A stretch of DNA of 5,687 nucleotides, taken from positions 1 through 5,687 of the forward strand of contig JBGOTD010000048.1 in the NCBI GenBank assembly GCA_041476285.1, given 5' to 3'. A program made the position numbers and the translations under genes. Below the pieces are notes generated by a model. That model was given only the letters and a program-made list of their open reading frames with translations, did not search any database and had not been told where the DNA came from. The stretch is from UBA12276 sp041476285 (GTDB taxonomy: Archaea > Micrarchaeota > Micrarchaeia > Micrarchaeales > Micrarchaeaceae). The number at the start of each line of letters is the position of its first letter. The first letter of the stretch is position 1. Positions 1 through 4,981 of the stretch are shown here, piece after piece.

Positions 1-17
1 CAATATAGATATTCATT

Positions 18-24
18 AGGGGGT
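18..24 (+). promoter_or_regulatory. Ribosome binding site of the ankyrin-like gene
   Basis: The motif AGGGGGT lies three bases before the ATG at 28. It is purine-rich and similar to the GGTG-type sites before other genes in this window, so it supports that ATG as the start. The AT-rich bases at about 4-12 could be part of a promoter, but the window edge prevents judgement. Confidence 0.6.
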
Positions 25-27
25 ATA

Positions 28-519
28 ATGCAACAAATTAGTAGGAATGTTCCAAGCGAAACAGTATCTTCTATTGCTCATAGATATAAGATGCTTGCTG
101 ATGTAGACCATAACATTGCAGGATACGTAATAAAGCATGAGAGGGCAACACAAGGGGATATGACAGTAGTAAATTTGATAAAGGAAAGGAATTCTGATGG
201 AAAAACCCTTTTATTTGGAGCTACACTTGAAAAAGCGACAGTATTATTGGAGGAGCTAATGAAAAGCGGAGGCAGAGAGGAGGTTGCTGAACTAATAAAG
301 GCCTGTGACATTGATGGAAACACCGCTTTATTTGGTGCAAATCCAGAAACTGCCAGGCTGCTCATAAATAGATTAATGGAAACAGTAAGTAGGCCATTTG
401 ATGTTTTTGAATTTATAGCAAGTACCAACAGATTTGGAGACACTGCAAGTGATAACGGTTCGCCCAAGCTTCTTGAGGTAATAAGAGAGGCATTAGGCGG
501 AAAAATACTTAGGAATTAG
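28..519 (+). CDS. Small divergent ankyrin-like repeat protein
   Basis: This 163-residue protein has no signal peptide or membrane segment and is probably cytoplasmic. Residues 1-45 form a non-repeated N-terminus. Residues 47-158 hold three related units starting near residues 47, 86 and 126. Each has a helix (VVNLIKE, VAELIKA, VFEFIAS), a loop with DGKTLLFGA, DGNTALFGA or FGDTASDNG, then a helix such as ARLLINRLM. The DGNT-A/P-L loop followed by a helix with a double Leu resembles ankyrin repeats, whose consensus is DGNTPLH. Here His is Phe and the period is 39-40 residues instead of 33, so this is a divergent or ankyrin-like solenoid. By analogy it would be a protein-binding scaffold, but no partner or enzymatic motif is visible. 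The ATG is supported by a strong ribosome binding site. The next gene starts 36 bases downstream with its own putative promoter. Confidence 0.75.
   Translation: MQQISRNVPSETVSSIAHRYKMLADVDHNIAGYVIKHERATQGDMTVVNLIKERNSDGKTLLFGATLEKATVLLEELMKSGGREEVAELIKACDIDGNTALFGANPETARLLINRLMETVSRPFDVFEFIASTNRFGDTASDNGSPKLLEVIREALGGKILRN
166..501 (+). repeat. Three tandem ankyrin-like coding repeats
   Basis: The units span about 166-282, 283-402 and 403-501, with a 117-base period between the first two. The first two are also similar as DNA: GATGGAAA starts both loops at 196 and 313, and CTTTTATTTGG and GCTTTATTTGG follow. This suggests a fairly recent internal duplication. The third unit is more degenerate and lacks the LFGA segment. 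Confidence 0.65.
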
Positions 520-529
520 TAGAGAGCCG

Positions 530-536
530 TATAAAA
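530..536 (+). promoter_or_regulatory. TATA box for the glycosylase gene
   Basis: TATAAAA lies about 25 bases before the GTG at 556. In archaea transcription begins roughly 22-27 bases downstream of the TATA box centre. The transcript would therefore begin at or very near the start codon, giving a leaderless mRNA. This fits the absence of any ribosome binding site before this gene. Position and sequence are seen; promoter function is inferred. Confidence 0.5.
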
Positions 537-555
537 CAAATTCCTACTTATTGGC

Positions 556-1281
556 GTGCAAAATATGACAACAGCATTACTAGTAAAAAGTCAGTCAAAG
601 AGAAAACAGATTTTCTCTGATGCTGAGCTGAAGACAGCACATATGATACACAAAAAGGAAAAAATAAAGGAGATAAACCCGTCTACAATGTTCTCTTCTG
701 GCGTCTATTGCATATTATCGATATCTGACAGATGGACTACTGTGGAGAATACGTATAACACGCTTGTAAGAGACGGACTTGACAACCCGGCATATGTCAA
801 TTCGCATTTAAGGGAATTACGAAGAAATCTGGAAAATATAAGATGGCCCAAGAAGAAGTTCACATTCATAAAGGAATTCTCCTTATGGTGGAATAATACC
901 GAACTGCATCTTGAAATACTTGATGATATCAGAACAGGAAGAAAACAGGAATTTGGCTTAAGAGACAGGCTTGCTGAGAGCGCTCCCGGACTGGGACTGA
1001 AGAGTGCATCTCTTTTTATGCTGAAATTAGGATATGAAAACATCGTACCTCTGGACATATGGGAATGTAGGTTCCTGAAGGACAGAGGATATGATGTAAG
1101 AATAGGCGATTACAAAACCATCAGCGGTCCAAAAGATAACGAATACCTTAGGCATGAATCAAGGATAATAGAATTGGCCAAAGAACAAAAGATAACGCCC
1201 GTAATTTTTCATTTGGCTTTGTGGGGCAGAAGCTCATCGTGGAGCAATGCAAATGGACTTGCACATGCATTGCGCACTTGA
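556..1281 (+). CDS. HhH-GPD DNA glycosylase/AP lyase, Ogg2-like
   Basis: This 241-residue protein probably excises oxidised bases (8-oxoguanine type) from DNA and nicks the abasic site in base excision repair. The helix-hairpin-helix lies at about 143-155 (APGLGLKSAS) and is followed by VPLDIW, containing Asp167. Lys149 and Asp167 are 18 residues apart, the spacing I recall for the catalytic Lys/Asp pair of archaeal Ogg2 enzymes such as that of Methanocaldococcus jannaschii (Lys129/Asp147). Lys suggests a bifunctional glycosylase/lyase. There is no cysteine cluster for an iron-sulfur centre (only Cys52 and Cys171), arguing against the endonuclease III/MutY branch. The roughly 20-residue C-terminal tail (WGRSSSWSNANG...) does not match the C-terminus I remember for Ogg2, so substrate preference is uncertain. 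The start is GTG at 556 or ATG at 565; neither has a ribosome binding site. The DHH gene follows after 38 bases. Confidence 0.8.
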   Translation: MQNMTTALLVKSQSKRKQIFSDAELKTAHMIHKKEKIKEINPSTMFSSGVYCILSISDRWTTVENTYNTLVRDGLDNPAYVNSHLRELRRNLENIRWPKKKFTFIKEFSLWWNNTELHLEILDDIRTGRKQEFGLRDRLAESAPGLGLKSASLFMLKLGYENIVPLDIWECRFLKDRGYDVRIGDYKTISGPKDNEYLRHESRIIELAKEQKITPVIFHLALWGRSSSWSNANGLAHALRT

Positions 1282-1291
1282 TTATATTTTA
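1282..1291 (+). promoter_or_regulatory. TATA-like box before the DHH gene
   Basis: TTATATTTTA begins right after the glycosylase stop, about 33 bases before the next ATG. It would give a transcript with a leader of roughly 10-12 bases carrying the GGTG ribosome binding site at 1311-1314. The T-rich stretch to 1296 could also terminate upstream transcription. The DHH gene may therefore have its own promoter instead of relying only on read-through from the glycosylase gene. Confidence 0.4.
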
Positions 1292-1319
1292 ATTTTCAGC
1301 ACAGGATTATGGTGTAATA

Positions 1320-2294
1320 ATGAAAGAGTTGTATAGAAGCAGAGGTCTGAGCAATCAAAAAGTGCAGAAGCTGCTAAGGAGGATAGAGAAAGTGGAGACC
1401 GACGATGATTGGGACGGCGTATCCTCTGCAGTTCAGATCAAATTTCATTTTCCTGGCGTTAAGGTGAATATATCCGCAGAAAAAACCGTAGAATCCAGTC
1501 CGGGAACCCTTGTTCTTGATAAGTGGACCTCTGGAAGTGGATTGATTGTGGACCATCATCCTACCAATCATTATGAAGTCGCAAATGTTCTGTCGTTCTC
1601 GAAGTCAGGTGAGATACCTACAAGCAGACTCGTATACATGCTGCTAAACAAGAGGCTGGATGCGGACTTGTTTTTGTCAGCAACAGCAGAGGTGGCAGAC
1701 GGACTTTACAGAACAGCCATGAAGAACGGCAGCTTAAGCGAATTGCATGTAAGGGCGCCGCACTATTTCCTTCAGTCAAAAATAGCAAACCAGTTTCTGA
1801 AAGAGGAGGAGATATATGCTATGACGGACATGATGACAATAATTACCAAGGAGAATCCAGAGTATGCTTTGCGAATAGGTTTGAATTTTTATAAGAGCCT
1901 TCCTAAGACTGCAGAGGAATTGAGAGACTCGCTTGATTCCGAGCATAAGAGACTGATCGATAAATACAAAAAATTCGTAAGGGATTTCGATTTTAAGGAC
2001 TTTGACAGATTGGAGATACTTGGAAGGAAGGTTAGGGTAATAGACAGGCGCGGCGCAGGACGGTTCTATGTCCCTTTGCTTGAGATAGCAAGAAGAAAGG
2101 AATATGGAAATTACATATTATTCAAGGGAAAGCACATCAGCATAAGGACCAATGATAGCATTTTGCTGAAGGCAATCTTTGACAGGTTAGATGGAGTTGT
2201 AATTGACAGAGGTGGAAGAGCCGGTGCATATGGTGCAAAACTGAGAGAGAACATGGATTATGGACACTTCAGGAAACTTATAACTGCTAATTAA
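1320..2294 (+). CDS. DHH/DHHA1 family phosphoesterase
   Basis: This 324-residue cytoplasmic protein belongs to the DHH superfamily (RecJ, nanoRNase, GdpP relatives), Mn-dependent enzymes that cleave phosphodiester bonds in DNA, short RNA or cyclic nucleotides. Motif I is DDDWDGVSSA (residues 28-37), motif II contains Asp67 (VLDKW), motif III is IVDHHP (76-81), and motif IV is AEVADG (123-128, Asp127). A helical linker spans about 150-225. The C-terminal DHHA1-like substrate domain ends with GGRAGAYGAKL (298-308). The family usually has His in the first metal position of motif I (HxDxDG); here it is Asp28. Start ATG is preceded by GGTG at 1311-1314. It lies downstream of a DNA glycosylase, so a role in DNA repair or oligonucleotide clean-up is plausible, but substrate cannot be read from sequence. 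Its stop is 3 bases from the convergent RNHCP gene. Confidence 0.85.
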   Translation: MKELYRSRGLSNQKVQKLLRRIEKVETDDDWDGVSSAVQIKFHFPGVKVNISAEKTVESSPGTLVLDKWTSGSGLIVDHHPTNHYEVANVLSFSKSGEIPTSRLVYMLLNKRLDADLFLSATAEVADGLYRTAMKNGSLSELHVRAPHYFLQSKIANQFLKEEEIYAMTDMMTIITKENPEYALRIGLNFYKSLPKTAEELRDSLDSEHKRLIDKYKKFVRDFDFKDFDRLEILGRKVRVIDRRGAGRFYVPLLEIARRKEYGNYILFKGKHISIRTNDSILLKAIFDRLDGVVIDRGGRAGAYGAKLRENMDYGHFRKLITAN

Positions 2295-2297
2295 ATT

Positions 2298-2600
2298 TTA
2301 GTTTACTAGAAACGCGAACAGCATTTCTTTGTTGTCGTTTTCTGCTGCATTGAATCTTTTCTTTTCCTTGCATTTCCTGCATTCGTACATTATTACAAAG
2401 CTGTTCCTGTTGTGGATCGTTTTTACAGGTTCCATAAGACCGCCGCATTTGGAAGCTCGGTCTCCCGGATTTATGTCGACATGCCTGCTGCAAAGGCAAT
2501 CAGGACAATGGTCAGTGTAACCTCTGCCATTTACTTTTAACCCGCACTTCGCACAATTGAAATCCTCGACCTTCTTTGCAAATCTTTTCGAACTAGAAAT
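2298..2600 (-). CDS. RNHCP zinc-ribbon protein with non-canonical ATT start
   Basis: From ATT at 2600 this encodes 100 residues matching the RNHCP domain family, whose function is unknown. Residues 5-20 read KRFAKKVEDFNCAKCG; residues 28-35 are YTDHCPDC, the family's signature (R/T)NHCPxC; 39-58 follow the RHVDINPGDRA...CGGLMEP pattern. Cys16/19, Cys32/35, Cys52 and Cys74/77 are probable zinc ligands. The family N-terminus is complete, yet no in-frame ATG, GTG or TTG exists before internal Met56. The frame stays open back to about 2864, inside S11, without one. ATT follows the S11 stop (2603-2605) by two bases and has GAAGGG seven bases upstream, so reinitiation after S11 is the likeliest mechanism. 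ATA at 2604-2606 is an alternative. Minus-one frameshifting from S11 or a sequencing error remain possible. Confidence 0.8.
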   Translation of the reverse strand: MSSSKRFAKKVEDFNCAKCGLKVNGRGYTDHCPDCLCSRHVDINPGDRASKCGGLMEPVKTIHNRNSFVIMYECRKCKEKKRFNAAENDNKEMLFAFLVN

Positions 2601-2602
2601 GG

Positions 2603-3109
2603 TTATACCCTTCTGCCCCTTCTTCCGCCGGGCCTCTTTGTGGTGTCTGTCGGTATCGGCGTGACATCCCCTATCCTGTTGACCCTTAGGCCGCTTCTTG
2701 CAAGTACTCTTACAACCGCCTGTGCACCTGCTCCCGGAGTCTTTGCACCGTGGCCGCCTGGCGCCCTTATCTCTATGTTTACGTTTGTTATACCTTTTTC
2801 CTTTGCAATCGCTGCGACTTTGTATGCGGCCTGCATTGCAGCATAGGGCGATCCCTCTTGAGAATCAGCATTTACCATCATGCCACCGCTTCCTACAGCA
2901 ATGGTCTCTGCACCGCTGAGGTCAGTCAGTGTTATTATGGTGTCATTCTTTGATGAATATACATGAGCGACAGCCCATCTTTCGGCCTTGGGCCTTATTA
3001 TCTCCTGCTGCATGGCCTTTGCTTCATATGAAACAGTCTCCTTCTCCTTTGCCTTTTCCTTAGTCTCTTGTGGTGCTGCTGTTTTTTTAGCCGGAGCTTT
3101 CTTTGCCAT
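2603..3109 (-). CDS. rps11: Small-subunit ribosomal protein S11 (uS11), archaeal form
   Basis: This 168-residue protein is uS11, which binds 16S rRNA in the platform of the 30S subunit near the mRNA exit channel. The core (about residues 43-168) carries archaeal hallmarks: AHVYSSKNDTIITLTDLSG (48-66), SPYAAMQAA (87-95), RAPGGHGAKTPG (115-126) and C-terminal RPGGRRGRRV. Archaeal S11 is commonly around 130 residues. Here residues 1-38 are an added Lys/Ala/Glu-rich N-terminal extension, probably disordered. ATG at 3109 has AAGGTG (3115-3120) upstream, which overlaps the S4 stop codon, consistent with translational coupling in the S13-S4-S11 operon. RNA polymerase subunit D, its usual next gene in archaea, is absent; an RNHCP gene follows instead. 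Confidence 0.97.
   Translation of the reverse strand: MAKKAPAKKTAAPQETKEKAKEKETVSYEAKAMQQEIIRPKAERWAVAHVYSSKNDTIITLTDLSGAETIAVGSGGMMVNADSQEGSPYAAMQAAYKVAAIAKEKGITNVNIEIRAPGGHGAKTPGAGAQAVVRVLARSGLRVNRIGDVTPIPTDTTKRPGGRRGRRV
2608..2613 (-). promoter_or_regulatory. Ribosome binding site deciding the ATT start
   Basis: GAAGGG on the minus strand lies inside the last codons of rps11, with seven bases between it and ATT at 2600-2598. It is the only Shine-Dalgarno-like site near the expected RNHCP N-terminus. It makes ATT a better candidate than ATA at 2606, which would be only one base from the motif. Confidence 0.45.
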
Positions 3110-3119
3110 TCATACACCT

Positions 3120-3701
3120 TTATGCGTTATTGTCTGCGTTTTGTACGGTACTATCCTGTGCGCCAATGTCTGCTTTTTCCTCTTCGATCGGCGCCTTGCT
3201 TGCTTGAGGCGTGGTTTGAGGTGCGATGTCTATCGGTTTGTAATAGCTTATGAGTTTTTCTGTTTCAGTATCAACAAGGAAGCCTGGCCTGTTTACCTTT
3301 CTGCCATTTACTGCTATGAATCCATGAACTGTCAATTGCCTTGCCTGCTTGATGGTCCTTGCAAGTCCCTTTCTGAATATTACTGTTTGCAGCCTTCTGT
3401 TGAGAAGGTCATTCTCCTTAAGGTCGAGAAGATTGTCAAGGGTTGTGCCTGATGATGCAATTCCAAGCCTTGTCAGCCTTCCTATGATTTGTTCTTTTAC
3501 GTCTTCGGAACCGGTACCTACTGAGAGCAGTTCTCTTACGTTCCTTCTTATCCTGCTCACTTCTGATTGCACTTTCCAAAGCTCTTTCATGTTCTTGAGC
3601 CCGTATTCGTTTATGAGAGACCTGTCAGACTTGATTCTTTCGAGATTCCATCTTTCCTTTGGTTTCTCGAACTTCATCCTATTTCGTTTTGGTGCTCCCA
3701 A
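3120..3701 (-). CDS. rps4: Small-subunit ribosomal protein S4 (uS4), TTG start
   Basis: This 193-residue protein is uS4, an early 30S assembly protein binding the 5' domain of 16S rRNA. The N-terminus MGAPKRNRMKFEKP matches the archaeal pattern MGDPKRxRKKYxxP, fixing the start at TTG 3701. An in-frame TAA immediately precedes it, so no longer form exists. The S4 RNA-binding domain runs from about 102 to 145, including RRLQTVIFRKGLA and VNGRKVNRPGFLV. Residues 162-193 form an acidic, Gln/Ala/Asp-rich tail with no conserved motif, somewhat longer than typical. Four bases separate it from the S13 stop. GTGAT, overlapping the S13 TGA stop, could serve as its ribosome binding site. Confidence 0.97.
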   Translation of the reverse strand: MGAPKRNRMKFEKPKERWNLERIKSDRSLINEYGLKNMKELWKVQSEVSRIRRNVRELLSVGTGSEDVKEQIIGRLTRLGIASSGTTLDNLLDLKENDLLNRRLQTVIFRKGLARTIKQARQLTVHGFIAVNGRKVNRPGFLVDTETEKLISYYKPIDIAPQTTPQASKAPIEEEKADIGAQDSTVQNADNNA

Positions 3702-3705
3702 TTAA

Positions 3706-4278
3706 TCACTTTGGTTTTGCCGCCTCCTTTGCAGGGCCTGTTGTTGGCTTTGCAGTCTTCGATTCCTTCGCAGCCTGCTGTATCGCCTTCTTTGTAACAC
3801 CTACAGTTACACCTGTCCTGCCTGTTGATCTGGTATGCTGGCCGCGCACTTTTTGGCCGTACTGGTGCCTATAGCCGCGCCATGTCTTTGATGAAATGTC
3901 CCTTGATATGTCCTGTCTTGAATTGAATATTAGATCGCCGCTTACTACGTGCATGTTCTTTCCTGTTTCTGCGTCCTTGTTCCTGTTTATCACATACCAT
4001 GGCAAGCCGTTTGCTAAAGGGTCTTTTATCACGCCCTCTATTGCAGCTATCTGCGATTCGTCAAGCGATGCTATGGATGTGCTCTTCTGTATTCCCAGTT
4101 TCGATTCTATTGCAATTGCAAGGTTGTGTGCAAGATTGCTGCCTATGCCCTTGACTTTTGATAATGCTCGTTCTATATTCAGCGATCCGTCAACGTCTCG
4201 TCCTGCGACTCTGACTATTGAAGCGGCTCCGCTGGCTTGAGCCTTGCCTCTATGTTCTTGTTTTGGACTTTCTGCCAT
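3706..4278 (-). CDS. rps13: Small-subunit ribosomal protein S13 (uS13), archaeal form
   Basis: This 190-residue protein is uS13, located in the head of the 30S subunit, where it contacts 16S rRNA, the large subunit and P-site tRNA. The helix-two-turn-helix region includes ALSKVKGIGSNLAHNLA (38-54). The basic signature is RGYRHQYGQKVRG followed by QHTRSTGR (134-154), which fits archaeal S13. Archaeal homologues are usually about 150 residues; the extra length is a roughly 18-residue N-terminus and a Lys/Ala/Pro-rich tail from about 163, similar to tails in the other two ribosomal proteins here. ATG 4278 has AAGGTG five bases upstream. It is the first gene of the minus-strand operon, with a TATA-like box about 90 bases upstream. 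Confidence 0.97.
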   Translation of the reverse strand: MAESPKQEHRGKAQASGAASIVRVAGRDVDGSLNIERALSKVKGIGSNLAHNLAIAIESKLGIQKSTSIASLDESQIAAIEGVIKDPLANGLPWYVINRNKDAETGKNMHVVSGDLIFNSRQDISRDISSKTWRGYRHQYGQKVRGQHTRSTGRTGVTVGVTKKAIQQAAKESKTAKPTTGPAKEAAKPK

Positions 4279-4363
4279 AAGGGCACCTTAGAACTCTGAG
4301 AATTTAGAAAAATACTCCAGAGATAGATAACTAAAGGTATCTAGTAATATTGTGGTAGATATA

Positions 4364-4371
4364 TATTTAAA
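4364..4371 (-). promoter_or_regulatory. TATA box of the rps13-rps4-rps11 operon
   Basis: On the minus strand this reads TTTAAATA, a close match to the archaeal consensus TTTAWATA. Transcription would begin near 4340, giving a leader of roughly 60 bases with the AAGGTG ribosome binding site at its end. The sequence around it (TATATATTTAAA on plus) is nearly symmetric, so the same element might also fire toward the Nudix gene. Confidence 0.6.
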
Positions 4372-4405
4372 CCTATGAGGCGGCATATTATCGGCCGTTT
4401 ATAGG
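4372..4405. repeat. Imperfect inverted repeat, 12 bp
   Basis: The arms are CCTAT-G-AGGCGGC (4372-4384) and GCCGTTTATAGG (4394-4405), with a nine-base loop, one bulged G at 4377 and two G-T pairs if read as RNA. It directly abuts the TATA box of the ribosomal operon on its upstream side, so it could be a protein-binding operator. If transcribed toward the Nudix gene from an upstream start it would form a leader hairpin. Confidence 0.5.
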
Positions 4406-4420
4406 GGGTGCAATAGTCAA

Positions 4421-4427
4421 TATAAAG
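4421..4427 (+). promoter_or_regulatory. TATA-like box for the Nudix operon
   Basis: TATAAAG lies about 40 bases before the Nudix ATG. A start near 4448 would leave a leader of about 15 bases containing the G-rich site GTGGGG at 4455-4460. The AT-rich core at 4359-4370 is an alternative promoter with a longer leader. Confidence 0.4.
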
Positions 4428-4464
4428 AGCTGCAATGTAATAGGTATTATAAGAGTGGGGACGC

Positions 4465-4977
4465 ATGGTTGCTGGTAAAATAAGCTTGGAAAACGCTAAA
4501 AAGGACAAGCTCTTCTATTTCGTTGCCAACGTGATTGTATACAGAGATGGGGATAAACGCTGCCTTATCCTGAAAAGGGACAAGAGGGAGAAGGTTCATC
4601 CGGAGAAATATGCAGTTCCAGGAGGCAAGCTTGAGTGGAAGGACCTGGATGTAAGCAATCCCACAAGGATAAACGGAGATGTATTAGATTATGAAAACGC
4701 TGTTGAGGACCTGCTTAATAGAGAGGTAATGGAGGAGGCTGGCATAGATATAGAAAAGGGCCTTGTCTACATAAACAGCGTTGCATTCATAAGACCTGAT
4801 GAAATCCCGGTAATACTGGTTAAGTTTGCCGCGAAATACAAATCTGGTGAGGTAAAGGTTGAGGACGGGTCGTTCACAGATCATGCTTGGGTTAACGAAC
4901 AGGAAGTAAAGAACTACAGGTGCATAGAAGGCATAGCAGAAGAAGTATCAGAAGCGATAAAGATATTTTCAGGGTGA
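4465..4977 (+). CDS. Nudix hydrolase with insertion in the Nudix box
   Basis: This 170-residue cytoplasmic enzyme belongs to the Nudix superfamily, which hydrolyses nucleoside diphosphates linked to another moiety (ADP-ribose, NADH, damaged NTPs, caps) using Mg or Mn. The first half of the Nudix box is GGKLE (53-57) and the catalytic helix is REVMEEAGI (86-94), with Glu87, Glu90 and Glu91 as probable metal ligands. In the canonical box, GX5EX7REUXEEXGU, these halves lie much closer. Here about 20 residues (58-77, including NGDVLDY) are inserted and the intermediate Glu is shifted. I recall similar inserted boxes in other archaeal and candidate-phylum Nudix proteins, so this is likely functional. 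Substrate cannot be assigned. ATG 4465 is the only start after an in-frame TAA, with GTGGGG upstream. Its stop is within the next gene's ribosome binding site, indicating cotranscription. Confidence 0.88.
   Translation: MVAGKISLENAKKDKLFYFVANVIVYRDGDKRCLILKRDKREKVHPEKYAVPGGKLEWKDLDVSNPTRINGDVLDYENAVEDLLNREVMEEAGIDIEKGLVYINSVAFIRPDEIPVILVKFAAKYKSGEVKVEDGSFTDHAWVNEQEVKNYRCIEGIAEEVSEAIKIFSG
4971..4977 (+). promoter_or_regulatory. Ribosome binding site deciding a TTG start
   Basis: AGGGTGA overlaps the TGA stop of the Nudix gene and lies four bases before TTG 4982. It is the strongest ribosome-binding-like site near the expected N-terminus of the dehydratase and supports coupled translation. Confidence 0.6.
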
Positions 4978-4981
4978 ATAT

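Larger units (their letters stand above)
4279..4464. promoter_or_regulatory. Divergent promoter region, rps13 operon and Nudix operon
   Basis: This 186-base non-coding stretch separates the ribosomal operon (minus) from the Nudix operon (plus). It contains an AT-rich core at about 4359-4371, an imperfect inverted repeat at 4372-4405, an orphan AGGGGGTG motif at 4403-4410, and a second TATA-like element at 4421-4427. The regulation of both operons is likely encoded here, but no known operator was recognised. Confidence 0.7.

Noticed and set aside
78..1058. Minus-strand frames opposite the ankyrin-like and glycosylase genes
   Set aside because: They are antisense to better supported genes, show no domain pattern and have no ribosome binding sites.
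2287..2499. 70-residue minus-strand frame starting with ATG
   Set aside because: It is a different minus-strand frame over the RNHCP gene; the RNHCP frame has clear family motifs with CxxC pairs, while this one has none.
2603..2620. Programmed minus-one frameshift joining S11 to RNHCP
   Set aside because: The frames have the right relationship, but no good slippery heptamer or downstream structure was seen, and S11 ends normally with RRGRRV. Kept only as an alternative to the ATT start.
3107..3114. ATG at 3114 (minus) as an alternative S11 start
   Set aside because: It is out of frame, ends after eight codons and directly abuts the GGTG motif with no spacing.
2988..3452. 154-residue plus-strand frame with hydrophobic segments
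   Set aside because: It lies antisense to rps11 and rps4, which are certain genes. The hydrophobic, Cys-rich look arises from the complement of Lys/Glu/Ala codons.
3441..3460. TGATGA-like motif as a C/D box small RNA
   Set aside because: It lies inside rps4 coding sequence and no properly spaced CTGA box pair was found.
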